NCBI RefSeq assembly: GCF_001006805.1 | Contig: NZ_LN811357.1 | Location: 35,779-99,778 of the forward strand | From: Microvirga massiliensis | GTDB taxonomy: Bacteria > Pseudomonadota > Alphaproteobacteria > Rhizobiales > Beijerinckiaceae | DNA: 64,000 nt | Direction: 5' to 3' | Shown here: positions 43,101 to 51,775 of the stretch, in pieces | Numbering within the stretch: position 1 is the stretch's first letter | Layout: each line of letters starts with the position of its first letter | Notes under the pieces: generated by a model | What the model was told of the DNA's origin: nothing | The model's input: the letters and a program-made list of their open reading frames with translations, nothing else | Databases searched by the model: none | Translations under genes and position numbers: made by a program

Positions 43101-46100
43101 ATGCCAGGACGCAACAGGTCTGACGAAGACCAGACCGCCAATATCAAAATTGTCCTCGCCATCGGTGCGTCGGCAGCAAGCACTCAGGCGCTTCGTCATT
43201 TCCTGAGGCATCTCGCGCTGCAGGAGGACATGGCGGCCATCGTGGTGCTCCAGCATCGAGAGGCCCTGGACGAGGAAAGTCTCAGGCAAGCCCTGGCCAG
43301 GTCAGGGCATGAGCTGATGACCGTGAAGCATGGCGCGGCCATCGAACCCAACAAGGTCTACCTCCCGGAGGCGAACGACATCGTCACGGTGGAGAATGGC
43401 CGCTTCCAGACTCGGCCGGCGGAGCAGCGGCCGGGCGAGAGAGGGACGATCGACTCTCTCCTGGTCTCGCTCGCCCGCGAAGAGGACGGCAAGACGGTCG
43501 CGGTCCTGTTCTCAGGGACGGGCGGCGACGGCACGCTCGGCGTGGCAGCCATCAAGGAGGCAGGCGGTCTCACGCTCGCCGAGGGGAGCGAGGAGCATGG
43601 GGCCGGAGAACTCGCCACCAGCAACTCTCCGGCAGCCCTCGCCGATTTCGTCCTTCCCGCTGACGCGCTCGCCGAACGCATCGTTCTCCATGCACAGCAC
43701 TTCGTGCGCCTGGAGAAAGAGGCTGCCCGCAGGCATGACGAGCCCGAGATTGCGACGGCGCTCACCAGCATCGCCACGCTCCTCCGGAACAAGACCGGGC
43801 ACGACTTTCACGGTTATAAGAAGGGCACCTTCCTGCGCCGGGTCCAGCGCCGCATGCAGGTCGTGCAGGCCGAGACGATCCAGGATTATGTGGATCATCT
43901 TCGGGCTCATGCGGAGGAAGCACAGAATCTCTTCAACGACCTTCTGATCGGGGTTACGCAATTCTTCCGCGACCGGAAGGAGTTCGAGCTTCTCGAGTCA
44001 CAAATCGTCCCCAGGCTTTTCGACGGCAAGACGCGCAACGATCAGTTTCGAGTCTGGGTGATCGGCTGCTCGACGGGCGAGGAGGCGTATTCCATCGCCA
44101 TCCTCCTGCGCGAGCACATGGCGAGGCTCGACGAGGTGCCGCAGGTCCAGATCTTCGCGACGGATCTCGACGGCCGTGCCCTGGCCAACGCACGGGCCGG
44201 TCGCTACACGAACGCGATCGAGAAGGACATGACGCCGGAACGACTGGCGCGCTGGTTCGTCAAGGAAGGCGATACCTACTGCGTGGTCAAGGAGCTGCGT
44301 GAAATGTGCATCTTCTCGCAGCACAGCATCGTCAAGGATGCACCGTTCTCGCGCATCGACCTTCTGTCCTGCCGCAATCTCCTGATCTACCTCGACGCCG
44401 ACGTGCAGAGCCGGGTGATCCCGCTCTTCCATTTTGCCCTGAGGCCGGGAGGCTTCCTGTTCCTCGGCAATTCCGAGAACACCTCCCGGCACACGAACCT
44501 CTTCGCTCCGATCGAGAACCGCTCCCGGATCTTCCGTCGCCTGGATACGGGCGCACGTATCCTGCCAGACTTTCCCTTGACGGCCGTGGACCGCCGTATC
44601 GTCGAGCCGGCTCCGGCCGTTCGCCCTCGTACCATCGAGGGGACCTTGACCCGTCGCGCCGAGCGGATCGCGGAGCGCTACGCCCCGGCCTACGTCATCA
44701 CGGACGAGGCTTCGAACGTGCTCCATTTCTCGGGAAGGATGGGGCGATACATCGATCCGGTGGGCGGCGCCGCGACGCTCAACCTCCTCAATCTCGTTCA
44801 TCCGGATCTGCGCCTGGACTTGCGCGCCGCCCTCACGAAGGCTGGCGAGCAGAACGCAAACGTGGAGGTTAACAATGTCCGAATGGGGCAGAACGGGCAC
44901 TTCCTCCTCGTCGACCTCGTGATCGAGCCAGTCCGGGACAATCCGAGCTCCGCGCGCAATTTCGTCGTGCTCTTCAAGGACGGAGCAACGGTTCCGGATT
45001 CCGAGGAAGACCAGAATTCCGGCGTCCCTCACCAGGGCAACGAGCACGTGCGGGAGCTCGAGGCGGATCTGCGCCTGACGCGCGAGCGACTTCAAACCAC
45101 GATCGAGGAGCTCGAGACCACCAACGAGGAGCTGAAATCCTCGAACGAGGAATACCAGTCCCTGAACGAGGAGCTGCAATCGGCCAACGAGGAGCTGGAA
45201 ACCTCGAAGGAGGAACTGCAATCCGTCAATGAGGAGCTGACCACGGTCAATGGCGAGCTCGCCCATCGCGTCCAGGAGCTCGGTCGCGCCAACAGCGATC
45301 TGAAAAATCTCCTCGAAAGCACTCAGATCGCGACGATCTTTCTCGACAATCAGTTGCGGGTGACGAATTTCACGCCCGCCGTGACCGACATCTTCCATCT
45401 CGTGGAAACCGACATCGGCCGCTCGATCAATCATATCAAGTCGCGCATCACCTACGAGGAGTTGCAGGAGGATGCCCGCCGTGTGCTGCGAACGCTCAAC
45501 AGCGTCGAGCGCGAGATCGCGACTTCGACGACCGGCCGTTACTACATCGTTCGCGTCTTGCCCTATCGCAGCATCGAAAACTTCATCGCCGGCGTCGTGG
45601 TGACGTTCGTCGACATCACCGAACGCAGACGCGCGGAAGAGGCGTTGCGCAGCAGGGAGGAGCGCTTTCGGCTGATCGTCGAGAGTGCTCGGGACTACGC
45701 CATCTTCACCACCGATCAGACAGGCCGTATCGACGAGTGGTTCGCGGGTGCGAAGTCCGTGTTCGGCTGGACGGCAGAGGAGGCAATCGGTCAGAACCCG
45801 GCGATGATCTACACCCCGGAAGACCGGGCCGGCGGTGTCTGGGAGAGGGAGTTTGCAACGGCGCGTGAGACGGGCACGGCTCCCGACATGCGTTGGCATG
45901 TCCGAAAGGACGGCTCGCGCGTGTTCATCGAGGGCTCGGTGTGGGCGCTGCACGACGCCACAGGCCGCTTCCGCGGCACGATGAAGATCGGGCAGGACGT
46001 CACCGAGCGCCGCAGGTCCGAGGAGGCCCTGAAGGCCAGCGAGAACCAGGCCAAGCTCCTCGTCGCCGAGCTGCAGCACCGGGTGCGGAACACGCTGGCC

Positions 46101-46682
46101 GTGGTGCGCTCGATCGCCCAGCGGACGGCGGTGTCGAGCGAGTCGGTGGACGATTATGCGATGCACCTGGAGGGACGGCTTGCCGCCTTTGCACGGGTGC
46201 AGGCAGCCGTGACGAGGGATCCGACAGGCGGAATCGACCTGGCGATGCTCGTGGCAGACGAACTCCTCGCCCATGCGGCCCATGAGGGAGAGCAGGTCGA
46301 AAGCATTAATGGTCCCGGCGTGCGCCTCCAGCCCAAGGCTGCCGGAACTATCGGCCTCGCCATGCACGAGCTTGCGACGAACAGCGTGAAATACGGCGCT
46401 CTCTCATCCCAGAACGGACGCATCAGGATCGAATGGACCGTCGAGGAGGCGCAGGGTGTCCCGCACATCGTCTTCCAATGGATCGAGACGGGGGTGAAGC
46501 TCGCGGGCGAGCAACCCAAGCGGCGCGGCTTCGGCACCGAGCTCCTGGAACGAACACTCGCCTACGAACTCAACGGCGACACGAATCTGCGCTTCGAGCC
46601 AGGCGGCCTGCACTGCACCATCACGCTGCCCGTCGATGATCGGATTCTGGTGGTCGAGGCCGAGAGATACGAGCGAGAGTGA
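43101..46682 (+). CDS. CheB-CheR-PAS-HWE sensor histidine kinase fusion
   Basis: 1193 residues. Order: CheB-like domain 15-200 (AIGASAAS, VLQHRE, FSGTGGDGTLG); CheR methyltransferase about 210-480 (HDFHGYKKGTFLRRVQRRM, IGCSTGEEAYSIA, FATDLDGRAL, SCRNLLIYL); a PAS-like part; a coiled coil about 650-730 with repeated NEEL heptads; two PAS domains (730-840, 850-970); and an HWE kinase with AELQHRVRNTLAVVRSIAQR (phospho-His) and an HATPase (HELATNSVKYGAL, RRGFGTELL). The fusion couples methylation-type domains to a kinase. Its target regulator is unknown; the receiver at 40067 is a candidate. Confidence 0.92.
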   Translation: MPGRNRSDEDQTANIKIVLAIGASAASTQALRHFLRHLALQEDMAAIVVLQHREALDEESLRQALARSGHELMTVKHGAAIEPNKVYLPEANDIVTVENGRFQTRPAEQRPGERGTIDSLLVSLAREEDGKTVAVLFSGTGGDGTLGVAAIKEAGGLTLAEGSEEHGAGELATSNSPAALADFVLPADALAERIVLHAQHFVRLEKEAARRHDEPEIATALTSIATLLRNKTGHDFHGYKKGTFLRRVQRRMQVVQAETIQDYVDHLRAHAEEAQNLFNDLLIGVTQFFRDRKEFELLESQIVPRLFDGKTRNDQFRVWVIGCSTGEEAYSIAILLREHMARLDEVPQVQIFATDLDGRALANARAGRYTNAIEKDMTPERLARWFVKEGDTYCVVKELREMCIFSQHSIVKDAPFSRIDLLSCRNLLIYLDADVQSRVIPLFHFALRPGGFLFLGNSENTSRHTNLFAPIENRSRIFRRLDTGARILPDFPLTAVDRRIVEPAPAVRPRTIEGTLTRRAERIAERYAPAYVITDEASNVLHFSGRMGRYIDPVGGAATLNLLNLVHPDLRLDLRAALTKAGEQNANVEVNNVRMGQNGHFLLVDLVIEPVRDNPSSARNFVVLFKDGATVPDSEEDQNSGVPHQGNEHVRELEADLRLTRERLQTTIEELETTNEELKSSNEEYQSLNEELQSANEELETSKEELQSVNEELTTVNGELAHRVQELGRANSDLKNLLESTQIATIFLDNQLRVTNFTPAVTDIFHLVETDIGRSINHIKSRITYEELQEDARRVLRTLNSVEREIATSTTGRYYIVRVLPYRSIENFIAGVVVTFVDITERRRAEEALRSREERFRLIVESARDYAIFTTDQTGRIDEWFAGAKSVFGWTAEEAIGQNPAMIYTPEDRAGGVWEREFATARETGTAPDMRWHVRKDGSRVFIEGSVWALHDATGRFRGTMKIGQDVTERRRSEEALKASENQAKLLVAELQHRVRNTLAVVRSIAQRTAVSSESVDDYAMHLEGRLAAFARVQAAVTRDPTGGIDLAMLVADELLAHAAHEGEQVESINGPGVRLQPKAAGTIGLAMHELATNSVKYGALSSQNGRIRIEWTVEEAQGVPHIVFQWIETGVKLAGEQPKRRGFGTELLERTLAYELNGDTNLRFEPGGLHCTITLPVDDRILVVEAERYERE

Positions 46683-46745
46683 TCGAGCTCGCTTCGTTTG
46701 CACCTTTTCAATCGAGCGTAGTGTTGCACTGTGCTTGCGAGGTTG

Positions 46746-46888
46746 GCGCTGCCACCCTCACCCGCCGCCCTTCGGGCGTCGACCTCTCCCATCGAGGGAG
46801 AGGTGATTTGCGAGCGCCGCCCTCTTCACCTCTCCCCAGGAGGGAGAGGTCGCGCGCGTAGCGCGCGGGTGAGGGGGGAAACGCTGCC
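46746..46888 (+). repeat. Dispersed element family B, full copy 3
   Basis: Begins GCTGCCACCCTCACCC, ends GGGTGAGGGGGGAAACGCTG. Internal hairpins: CCGCCCTTCGGGCG, CCTCTCCCATCGAGGGAGAGG, CCTCTCCCCAGGAGGGAGAGG and GCGCGCGTAGCGCGC. The remainder of the 539-bp gap 46683-47221 shows no gene I can support. Confidence 0.8.
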
Positions 46889-47221
46889 CTTTGCCGACAA
46901 ATTCTCACGGTAGCAAGTACAGGTCGCCAGGAAAGCGAGAACCCGACGAAACAGCACGACAGCCTGGTTCGAGGCCCTGAGGCGGACAGTCTCGTCCTCT
47001 CTTGCATTGTTGCGGTATATACTCCATATTCTGGAAGTCGACCTGACCTATTCGGCCTGCTCTCTGTTGCTCCCGATCGAGCGCCGAGCCCGCTTCCGCA
47101 ATCATGTAAGTTTGACCGCTGCCCCCTCTGGGTCGGCGCTGCGTCGATTGCACCTCATTCGACTTCCGAAATCCAACAACGATCACAAGGCCCACGGCCG
47201 AAGTGACTTAGGAATCAGCTC

Positions 47222-47377
47222 ATGCACATCAATTCCCATACGAATCCGGTGAAGGCGCTCTCGCCCCCAGTGCCGGTCAAGACTGAACCTCGCGCGGCAA
47301 TCCCCGTGTGGCAGCCTCAACCGAGTGGCCTCACCCGCGAGGAGTTGCGCAAGATCGTCGCCGACCTCATCGGCTGA
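47222..47377 (+). CDS. Small protein of 51 residues with conserved-type C-terminus
   Basis: Encoded from ATG 47222. The first part is Pro-rich (NPVKALSPPVPVKTEPRAA); the end is LTREELRKIVADLIG, a helix that I have the impression recurs at the end of many short Hyphomicrobiales proteins. GGA precedes the start. Function unknown. It is too short for most gene finders. It is followed by the cold-shock gene 208 bp later. Confidence 0.55.
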   Translation: MHINSHTNPVKALSPPVPVKTEPRAAIPVWQPQPSGLTREELRKIVADLIG

Positions 47378-47584
47378 ACATTCTGGTCGTCTCGGCCTTT
47401 CAAACGCCGTGATCGGAGCTTATATAGAGAATATCGACTTTGGCCGGACAATCGGGCCGTTTCGCCTCAGGCAATGCCGGGCGCGCGTTCAGACTCTCTC
47501 CAAAAATCGACGAACCGAGCGACAGGTCGTGCTCTCGCACGCCTGGCAGCTCACGTGCATCCCGCATTGACCAAGGACGTTCCC

Positions 47585-47794
47585 ATGAACACGGGTACTG
47601 TGAAATTCTACAACGACATGAAGGGCTTCGGCTTCATTCAGCCGGATAACGGCGGCAAGGACGTGTTCGTCCATGCGACGGCTCTCGAGCGCGCAGGTCT
47701 GCGCGGTCTCGTCGAGGGCCAGAAGGTATCCTTCGACACGGCGGAAGACCGCCGCTCCGGCAAGATCGCCGTCAACAACATCCAGACCGCGTAA
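47585..47794 (+). CDS. cspA: Cold-shock protein (CspA family)
   Basis: 69 residues. TGTVKFYNDMKGFGFIQPD holds RNP1 (KGFGFI) and DVFVHATAL holds RNP2. The single OB fold binds single-stranded RNA/DNA. Start ATG 47585 rather than 47474, which would add an atypical extension. A 207-nt leader (47378-47584) may carry regulation. A strong terminator follows. Confidence 0.95.
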   Translation: MNTGTVKFYNDMKGFGFIQPDNGGKDVFVHATALERAGLRGLVEGQKVSFDTAEDRRSGKIAVNNIQTA

Positions 47795-47838
47795 CGCGCC
47801 GCGCGTTCACAGCGCGATCGAGCCTTTGAGCTCTTCTC

Positions 47839-47871
47839 GACCGCTATTCCGCAAGGAATAGCGGTCTTTTT
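47839..47871 (+). terminator. Intrinsic terminator of cspA
   Basis: A 12-bp perfect stem GACCGCTATTCC-GCAA-GGAATAGCGGTC followed by TTTTT, 45 bp after the cspA stop. Confidence 0.9.
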
Positions 47872-48065
47872 GCTGCCCGACCCTGATCGAGCTTGCGCGA
47901 CCGGCGCCAGGAGCAAGTCGACACGCACGCCTTTCGTTGGTCAATGCCCTGCTCTCATGAAGACTTCAATGTTTCGCCCATCGGATGCGGTCTGGACGAG
48001 TGGTCAGGCGGAGGTGGAAGCGCTAAATTTAGAAAGGACGAGGGCTCTGACCGCTGGGGCTGAGG

Positions 48066-48689
48066 ATGCGCACCTATGACCGGTCCGAACTGATTGCAGA
48101 CGCCGCCATCCACGCAGCCGGCATCCTCGGAGGGGTGATCGGCAGCACAACCCTGATTCTCCTGGCTCCGACGTCGACCCCGATCCTGATCTATTCGGCG
48201 GCGCTCGTTGCCGTGCTCGTGACCTCAGCGGCGTACAATCTGTGGCCCGCCTCACGGGCCAAGCAGATTCTCCGCCGCTTCGATCACGCCATGATCTTCC
48301 TGCTCATCGCTGGAACCTACACTCCGTTCCTTGTGCAAATGAACGGGGCGCCAAGAGCGATCGCTCTTGGGGTCGTGGTGTGGATGATTGCGCTCGGCGG
48401 CGTGGTGCTGAAGCTTACGTTCCCAAATTCCTGGGAGCGACTCGCAATCGGCCTGTATGTTGCTTTGGGATGGAGCGGATTGCTGGCTTTCGACCTGATC
48501 GTCAGCATGCTGCCCTCCTCGACAGTCTTTCTCCTTTGCGTCGGCGGAGTGCTCTACACGGTCGGTGTGGTGTTCCACACTTGGAGAAGCCTTCGCTTTC
48601 AGAACGCAATCTGGCATGCGTTCGTCCTGGCTGCCTGTGTTCTGCACTATTGCGCCGTGCTCGATTGTTGGGTGCTGACCCGGGCCTGA
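48066..48689 (+). CDS. Hemolysin III / PAQR-family membrane protein
   Basis: 207 residues with about seven membrane segments. Conserved His/Asp features of the HlyIII family are present: ADAAIHAAGI near the N-terminus, FDHAMIFLLIAGTYTPF in the middle, VGGVLYTVGVVFHTW and WHAFVLAACVLHYCAVL near the end. Relatives are proposed metal-dependent hydrolases or membrane homeostasis factors. Typical length. Confidence 0.9.
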   Translation: MRTYDRSELIADAAIHAAGILGGVIGSTTLILLAPTSTPILIYSAALVAVLVTSAAYNLWPASRAKQILRRFDHAMIFLLIAGTYTPFLVQMNGAPRAIALGVVVWMIALGGVVLKLTFPNSWERLAIGLYVALGWSGLLAFDLIVSMLPSSTVFLLCVGGVLYTVGVVFHTWRSLRFQNAIWHAFVLAACVLHYCAVLDCWVLTRA

Positions 48690-48724
48690 GTATCCACCTT
48701 GTAAAGTTTTTTTGCCAAGTGTAT

Positions 48725-48741
48725 CGTAAAGTCACTTTACG
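48725..48741. promoter_or_regulatory. Palindromic operator upstream of the cupin gene
   Basis: CGTAAAGT-C-ACTTTACG is a perfect 17-bp palindrome ending 11 bp before the cupin ATG. A further half-site GTAAAGT lies at 48701-48707, about one to two helical turns upstream. It is likely a repressor site for this gene; the regulator is not in the window. Confidence 0.55.
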
Positions 48742-48752
48742 TAGCGGGGCCT

Positions 48753-49187
48753 ATGATGGAAGCGCACACGGGGGATGTGGTGCGGATCGGCAGCCTCGAA
48801 CTCCGCTTTCTCGTCGATGGAACGCAGGGCTCCGGCAGCCTCGTGATGTTCGAGTTCGTCGTGCCGCCGAGCGCCCGGGTTCCGGCTCCGCACTTCCACA
48901 AAGAGGTCGATGAGATAATCTACGCCCTCGAGGGCACCACCACCACGACCTTGGACGGGCAGAAGCACGAACTTCGGGCTGGACAGAGCCTCCTGATCCC
49001 TAGAGGCAGCGTTCACACGCACGAGAATGTGCACGGCGAGACGGCGCGATCCCTCGTCGTTATGACACCGGGTTCGATCGGGAAGCGCTATTTCGAGGAG
49101 GTGGCTCGGGAGGTAAACGTTCCCGGCAAGCCTGACATCGCCAAGATCAAGGAGATCATGCTCCGGCACGGCCTCGTGCCTGCTTAG
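48753..49187 (+). CDS. Cupin-domain protein
   Basis: 144 residues. Cupin motif 1 is PAPHFHKEVDEIIYALEG (metal His/His/Glu) and motif 2 is LLIPRGSVHTHEN. A helical tail follows (KPDIAKIKEIMLRHGL), as in quercetin-dioxygenase-like single cupins. The enzyme activity, if any, cannot be told. ATG 48756 is an alternative. The upstream palindrome suggests repressor control. Confidence 0.88.
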   Translation: MMEAHTGDVVRIGSLELRFLVDGTQGSGSLVMFEFVVPPSARVPAPHFHKEVDEIIYALEGTTTTTLDGQKHELRAGQSLLIPRGSVHTHENVHGETARSLVVMTPGSIGKRYFEEVAREVNVPGKPDIAKIKEIMLRHGLVPA

Positions 49188-49585
49188 AGCCCATTTTTCC
49201 ATTTTGGCAGAACGAACCCAAATTCGGACTTCCGGGAATGCGTTCACCCCTATGATGCCGCGCACTTGGTTCGGTCAGCGCAGAGGCGAGCACTTGTTCT
49301 TTGGCATCGGCGCGGACGTGGATCTGGTCGAATGCCGACCCGGTGTGCGCTCGCGGTCCGGGCGTGGCAGATGATGGAAATAAAAGTATCAATCAGGGGG
49401 AATGTGTGTAAGATGATCCTGGTTTTTCAACTTGAAGAGATTTTGAGAAACCGACTGTCGGTCGATTGTGTCGGTGAGCCATAGCCTTGATCGATGGCGC
49501 TCTGAACCCGAGGACTTGCAGTTGAGCAAGCTGCCTCGCGCATCGGGTCAGCAGGCCTGCTGCCATCTCAAGAAGGGACGCCGCC
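49188..49585. other. Non-coding gap
   Basis: No gene supported. A 41-residue frame at 49252-49374 lacks a Shine-Dalgarno sequence. A short dyad ACCGAC-T-GTCGGT lies at 49450-49462. Confidence 0.3.
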
Positions 49586-49690
49586 GTGCAACGGCTCATT
49601 CAAACCTGGAATCATGACAAGCTGACGATCCTCAACGTAGTGTTGGTGGTCGCTATCCTGACCTTCCTTTACTTTGTGGTCCTGCCGTGA
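49586..49690 (+). CDS. 34-residue single-pass membrane peptide
   Basis: GTG start at 49586 with AGGGA 7 nt upstream. A polar N-terminus (QRLIQTWNHDKLT) is followed by one hydrophobic helix (ILNVVLVVAILTFLYFVVLP) to the stop. It resembles many small stress or respiratory membrane peptides, but no family can be named. Confidence 0.5.
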   Translation: MQRLIQTWNHDKLTILNVVLVVAILTFLYFVVLP

Positions 49691-49764
49691 ACGCCGGAGC
49701 AGATGCGTAAGCATCGGTTGGCGTCTTTCCTGAGCTTTCCGACGGAATTCCGCCAGACAGGGTC

Positions 49765-50130
49765 ATGGCAATGGTCGACAACCCGACGAACCTCGACGAG
49801 CACCGCGGCATGGCCGCGCAAGTCGCGACCGAGCTACGCCGCATGAAGGCCGAGGTCGAGGCCGATCAGGCAGCGCTTCGGCAACGACGCGAGGAGCTGG
49901 AAAGGCTGCTTTTGGCGGCTCCGGCCGCAGATTGGCCCGAGGCAGTGGAGAAGGCACGGTATCTTCTGTCCCTCTTCGCCGAGACGCCCGCAGCCGCGGA
50001 TCCTCGCCGAGAAAAGCTCATAAACGATCTTCTTTCGGACTTTGAACGGCTTTTGAGCGAGTTGCCCGGTTCTCCGGTGCCCACACACACGAACAGACTT
50101 ACTTGCAACCCAGGAGAGAACGATGCCTAA
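49765..50130 (+). CDS. Small helical protein, unrecognised
   Basis: 121 residues (ATG 49771 is a second option). Heptad-like N-terminal half (AQVATELRRMKAEVEADQAALRQRREELERLL) and a second helix (DPRREKLINDLLSDFERLL). Soluble. Its stop overlaps the start of the following small gene, so they are cotranscribed. Confidence 0.65.
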   Translation: MAMVDNPTNLDEHRGMAAQVATELRRMKAEVEADQAALRQRREELERLLLAAPAADWPEAVEKARYLLSLFAETPAAADPRREKLINDLLSDFERLLSELPGSPVPTHTNRLTCNPGENDA

Positions 50131-50266
50131 AGGAGAGAGACGCGGAAATCGCGAGGCGAAGAAGCCGAAGCAGGACAAGCCGAAGGCGGCTCCTGTGACG
50201 TCGCCATTCATCGTGACGCAAGGCAAACCGGGCACCACACAGGGAAAGCACGGAGGGAAGAAGTGA
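50123..50266 (+). CDS. 47-residue very basic protein, unrecognised
   Basis: ATG 50123 with AGGAGAG 4-8 nt upstream, overlapping the previous stop. Lys-rich throughout (GNREAKKPKQDKPKAA and GKHGGKK) with a short conserved-looking centre (PVTSPFIVTQGKPG). It may bind nucleic acid by charge; no family named. The next gene's GTG overlaps its stop. Confidence 0.55.
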   Translation: MPKGERRGNREAKKPKQDKPKAAPVTSPFIVTQGKPGTTQGKHGGKK

Positions 50267-50535
50267 TTCTTCATCCCCTCCTCTCCTCCCTCGCGCTGCT
50301 GGTGTTCGTTGCTTCGACATCGGCTCAAGCCGCTCCGGGTTCCCAGGAACCCGCTCAGAAGTCCCAGGCCATCCCGGGCGTGCAGAAGCATTCGGAAAGA
50401 GCCGGAGCACCTGCCAAGGGATCCGAGTTCACGGAGGCCGACTACAAAGCTCTGCGCGACCGGGACGAGTCTCGCCAACGAATGTGGGATAAAAAAATGA
50501 AGGCACTGACCAGGAGCATCTGCACGGGATGCTGA
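50263..50535 (+). CDS. Secreted small protein, unrecognised
   Basis: 90 residues from GTG 50263, overlapping the previous stop, with GGAGGGAAGAA just upstream. Signal peptide (HPLLSSLALLVFVASTSAQAA), a Pro/Ser/Gln-rich linker and a charged helix (FTEADYKALRDRDESRQRMWDKKM) ending SICTGC. The C-terminal CTGC could bind metal or form a disulfide. Third gene of a coupled three-gene set 49765-50535. Confidence 0.6.
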   Translation: MILHPLLSSLALLVFVASTSAQAAPGSQEPAQKSQAIPGVQKHSERAGAPAKGSEFTEADYKALRDRDESRQRMWDKKMKALTRSICTGC

Positions 50536-50982
50536 GAGGACTGCGAACAATGCCGCTCCCATCCGGACTCCCGAGCCGGCACGCTCTGACAGGAAACTGA
50601 TCCGGAGCTTTCAAGTCTTGTCCGCAGCCAGATAGCAACGGAAAGTTCCGCTCGCCTGATAGGCTCGAAGCCGAGCGGCTGCCCCCCGGCCGGCAGCGTG
50701 CGATCTGTGGGAGGCTTGACCATCCCGCATCTGCCGACGCGTGACGACGCATAGGAGCGGGCATCACAGATATTCGTGAAATCGCACTCGCTCGATGATA
50801 TCGTCGAGCGGGCGCATCGAATGATGTTCAAAATCGTCAGTCGACTATTTGGCTTGGCAGCATAGCGCGCTGTTGCTGCTCGACGCTGGAAGCCCGTCTC
50901 GACCCGCGACTGAATCGAGGCACCAGTTTCACTCGGGTTTCCAGCCGAGCTGTCTGGAATGGAAGGCCGGTAATGCCCCTCA
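50536..50982. other. Non-coding gap with one possible micro-ORF
   Basis: No supported gene. A 29-residue frame at 50776-50865 (GTG start; reads KSHSLDDIVERAHRMMF then KIVSRLFGLAA) is protein-like but has no good ribosome-binding site. Confidence 0.25.
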
Positions 50983-51258
50983 ATGTCCTCCGCCGGAAGG
51001 GAGGCTGATTTGGACGTGCTCGTGACGCCCTCTCCCGGTCCAAGAAAGGCCTGGGACTTGACAGATCGTCTCGGGCGGAAAGTCGGGCAGATTATCAGCT
51101 CGGCGGAGGACGAATTCATCATCACCGCTGCTGAGACCCGACTTGATGCACCCTTGTCAAAAGCGCAGCGAATCCAGCCCTCGCTCGATGCGGCAATGGA
51201 CGAAATTGCAAAATGCCTGAGAGGTGTATGCCAGTTTTCCCGTAAGGAGGATCGATGA
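50983..51258 (+). CDS. Small protein, unrecognised
   Basis: Up to 91 residues from ATG 50983. A better-placed start may be TTG 51010, since GGGAGG ends 6 nt before it. Core: LTDRLGRKVGQIISSAEDEFIITAA, then a helical end. Its stop overlaps the next ATG. No family recognised. Confidence 0.5.
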   Translation: MSSAGREADLDVLVTPSPGPRKAWDLTDRLGRKVGQIISSAEDEFIITAAETRLDAPLSKAQRIQPSLDAAMDEIAKCLRGVCQFSRKEDR

Positions 51259-51512
51259 TGGATGCGACAGTGTTCGCGGAAGGACGCGGGGTGTGGCACG
51301 TGAATGCCTCACCGACGATGCGCAGCCTTGGCGAGATCGTTATGGGACCGCAAAAAACCGCTAGGATCGTGCCGGACGACCCGCCGTCGATGCTCGACGG
51401 TGTCGATCCTGGCCCCTACGGCTCGGTCGAAGAGGCCATGGCAGCAATTGGCGCTCATCTGGGCGGCCAGTGTGGGCATGCTCGGCAGAGGCGACGGGTG
51501 CAACCGTTTTGA
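51255..51512 (+). CDS. Small protein, unrecognised, coupled to the previous gene
   Basis: 85 residues from ATG 51255 (AAGGAGG 5 nt upstream; overlaps the previous stop). The pattern FAEGRGVWHVNASP ... DPGPYGSVEEAMAAIGAHL resembles short proteins that pair with the previous one; the two may form a heterodimer or complex. Function unknown. Confidence 0.5.
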   Translation: MMDATVFAEGRGVWHVNASPTMRSLGEIVMGPQKTARIVPDDPPSMLDGVDPGPYGSVEEAMAAIGAHLGGQCGHARQRRRVQPF

Positions 51513-51704
51513 TTGGCCGGATACCGGCGAGGAGACCGAGACGGGCCTGAACGACGCGACGAAGGATAGCGCCATCGTCTGGCCGTCCGAGCCCGGACGA
51601 TCACCTCAGTTTCGCCATCGCAGAAGTCGGGTGGATTACAGCGCAGGCATGAGCTGGCCGATACGGCGCTTGCTCTGCGCAAGCCCTATGCTTGCAACGT
51701 CAGC

Positions 51705-51765
51705 GCCCGCCCCTCCCCCTCCCTTGGCGGGAGGTCGCCGCCTGCAAGGCGGCGGGTGAGCGACT
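51705..51765. repeat. Dispersed element family B, diverged fragment
   Basis: CCCTCCCTTGGCGGGAGGTCG and CGCCTGCAAGGCGGCGGGTG resemble half of a family B element. It lies just left of the IS110-family transposase gene. Confidence 0.45.
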
Positions 51766-51775
51766 GTCTGGACTG

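Noticed and set aside
43998..46367. Minus-strand frame of 789 residues
   Set aside because: Shadow of the CheB-CheR-kinase fusion; the plus frame carries complete motifs throughout.
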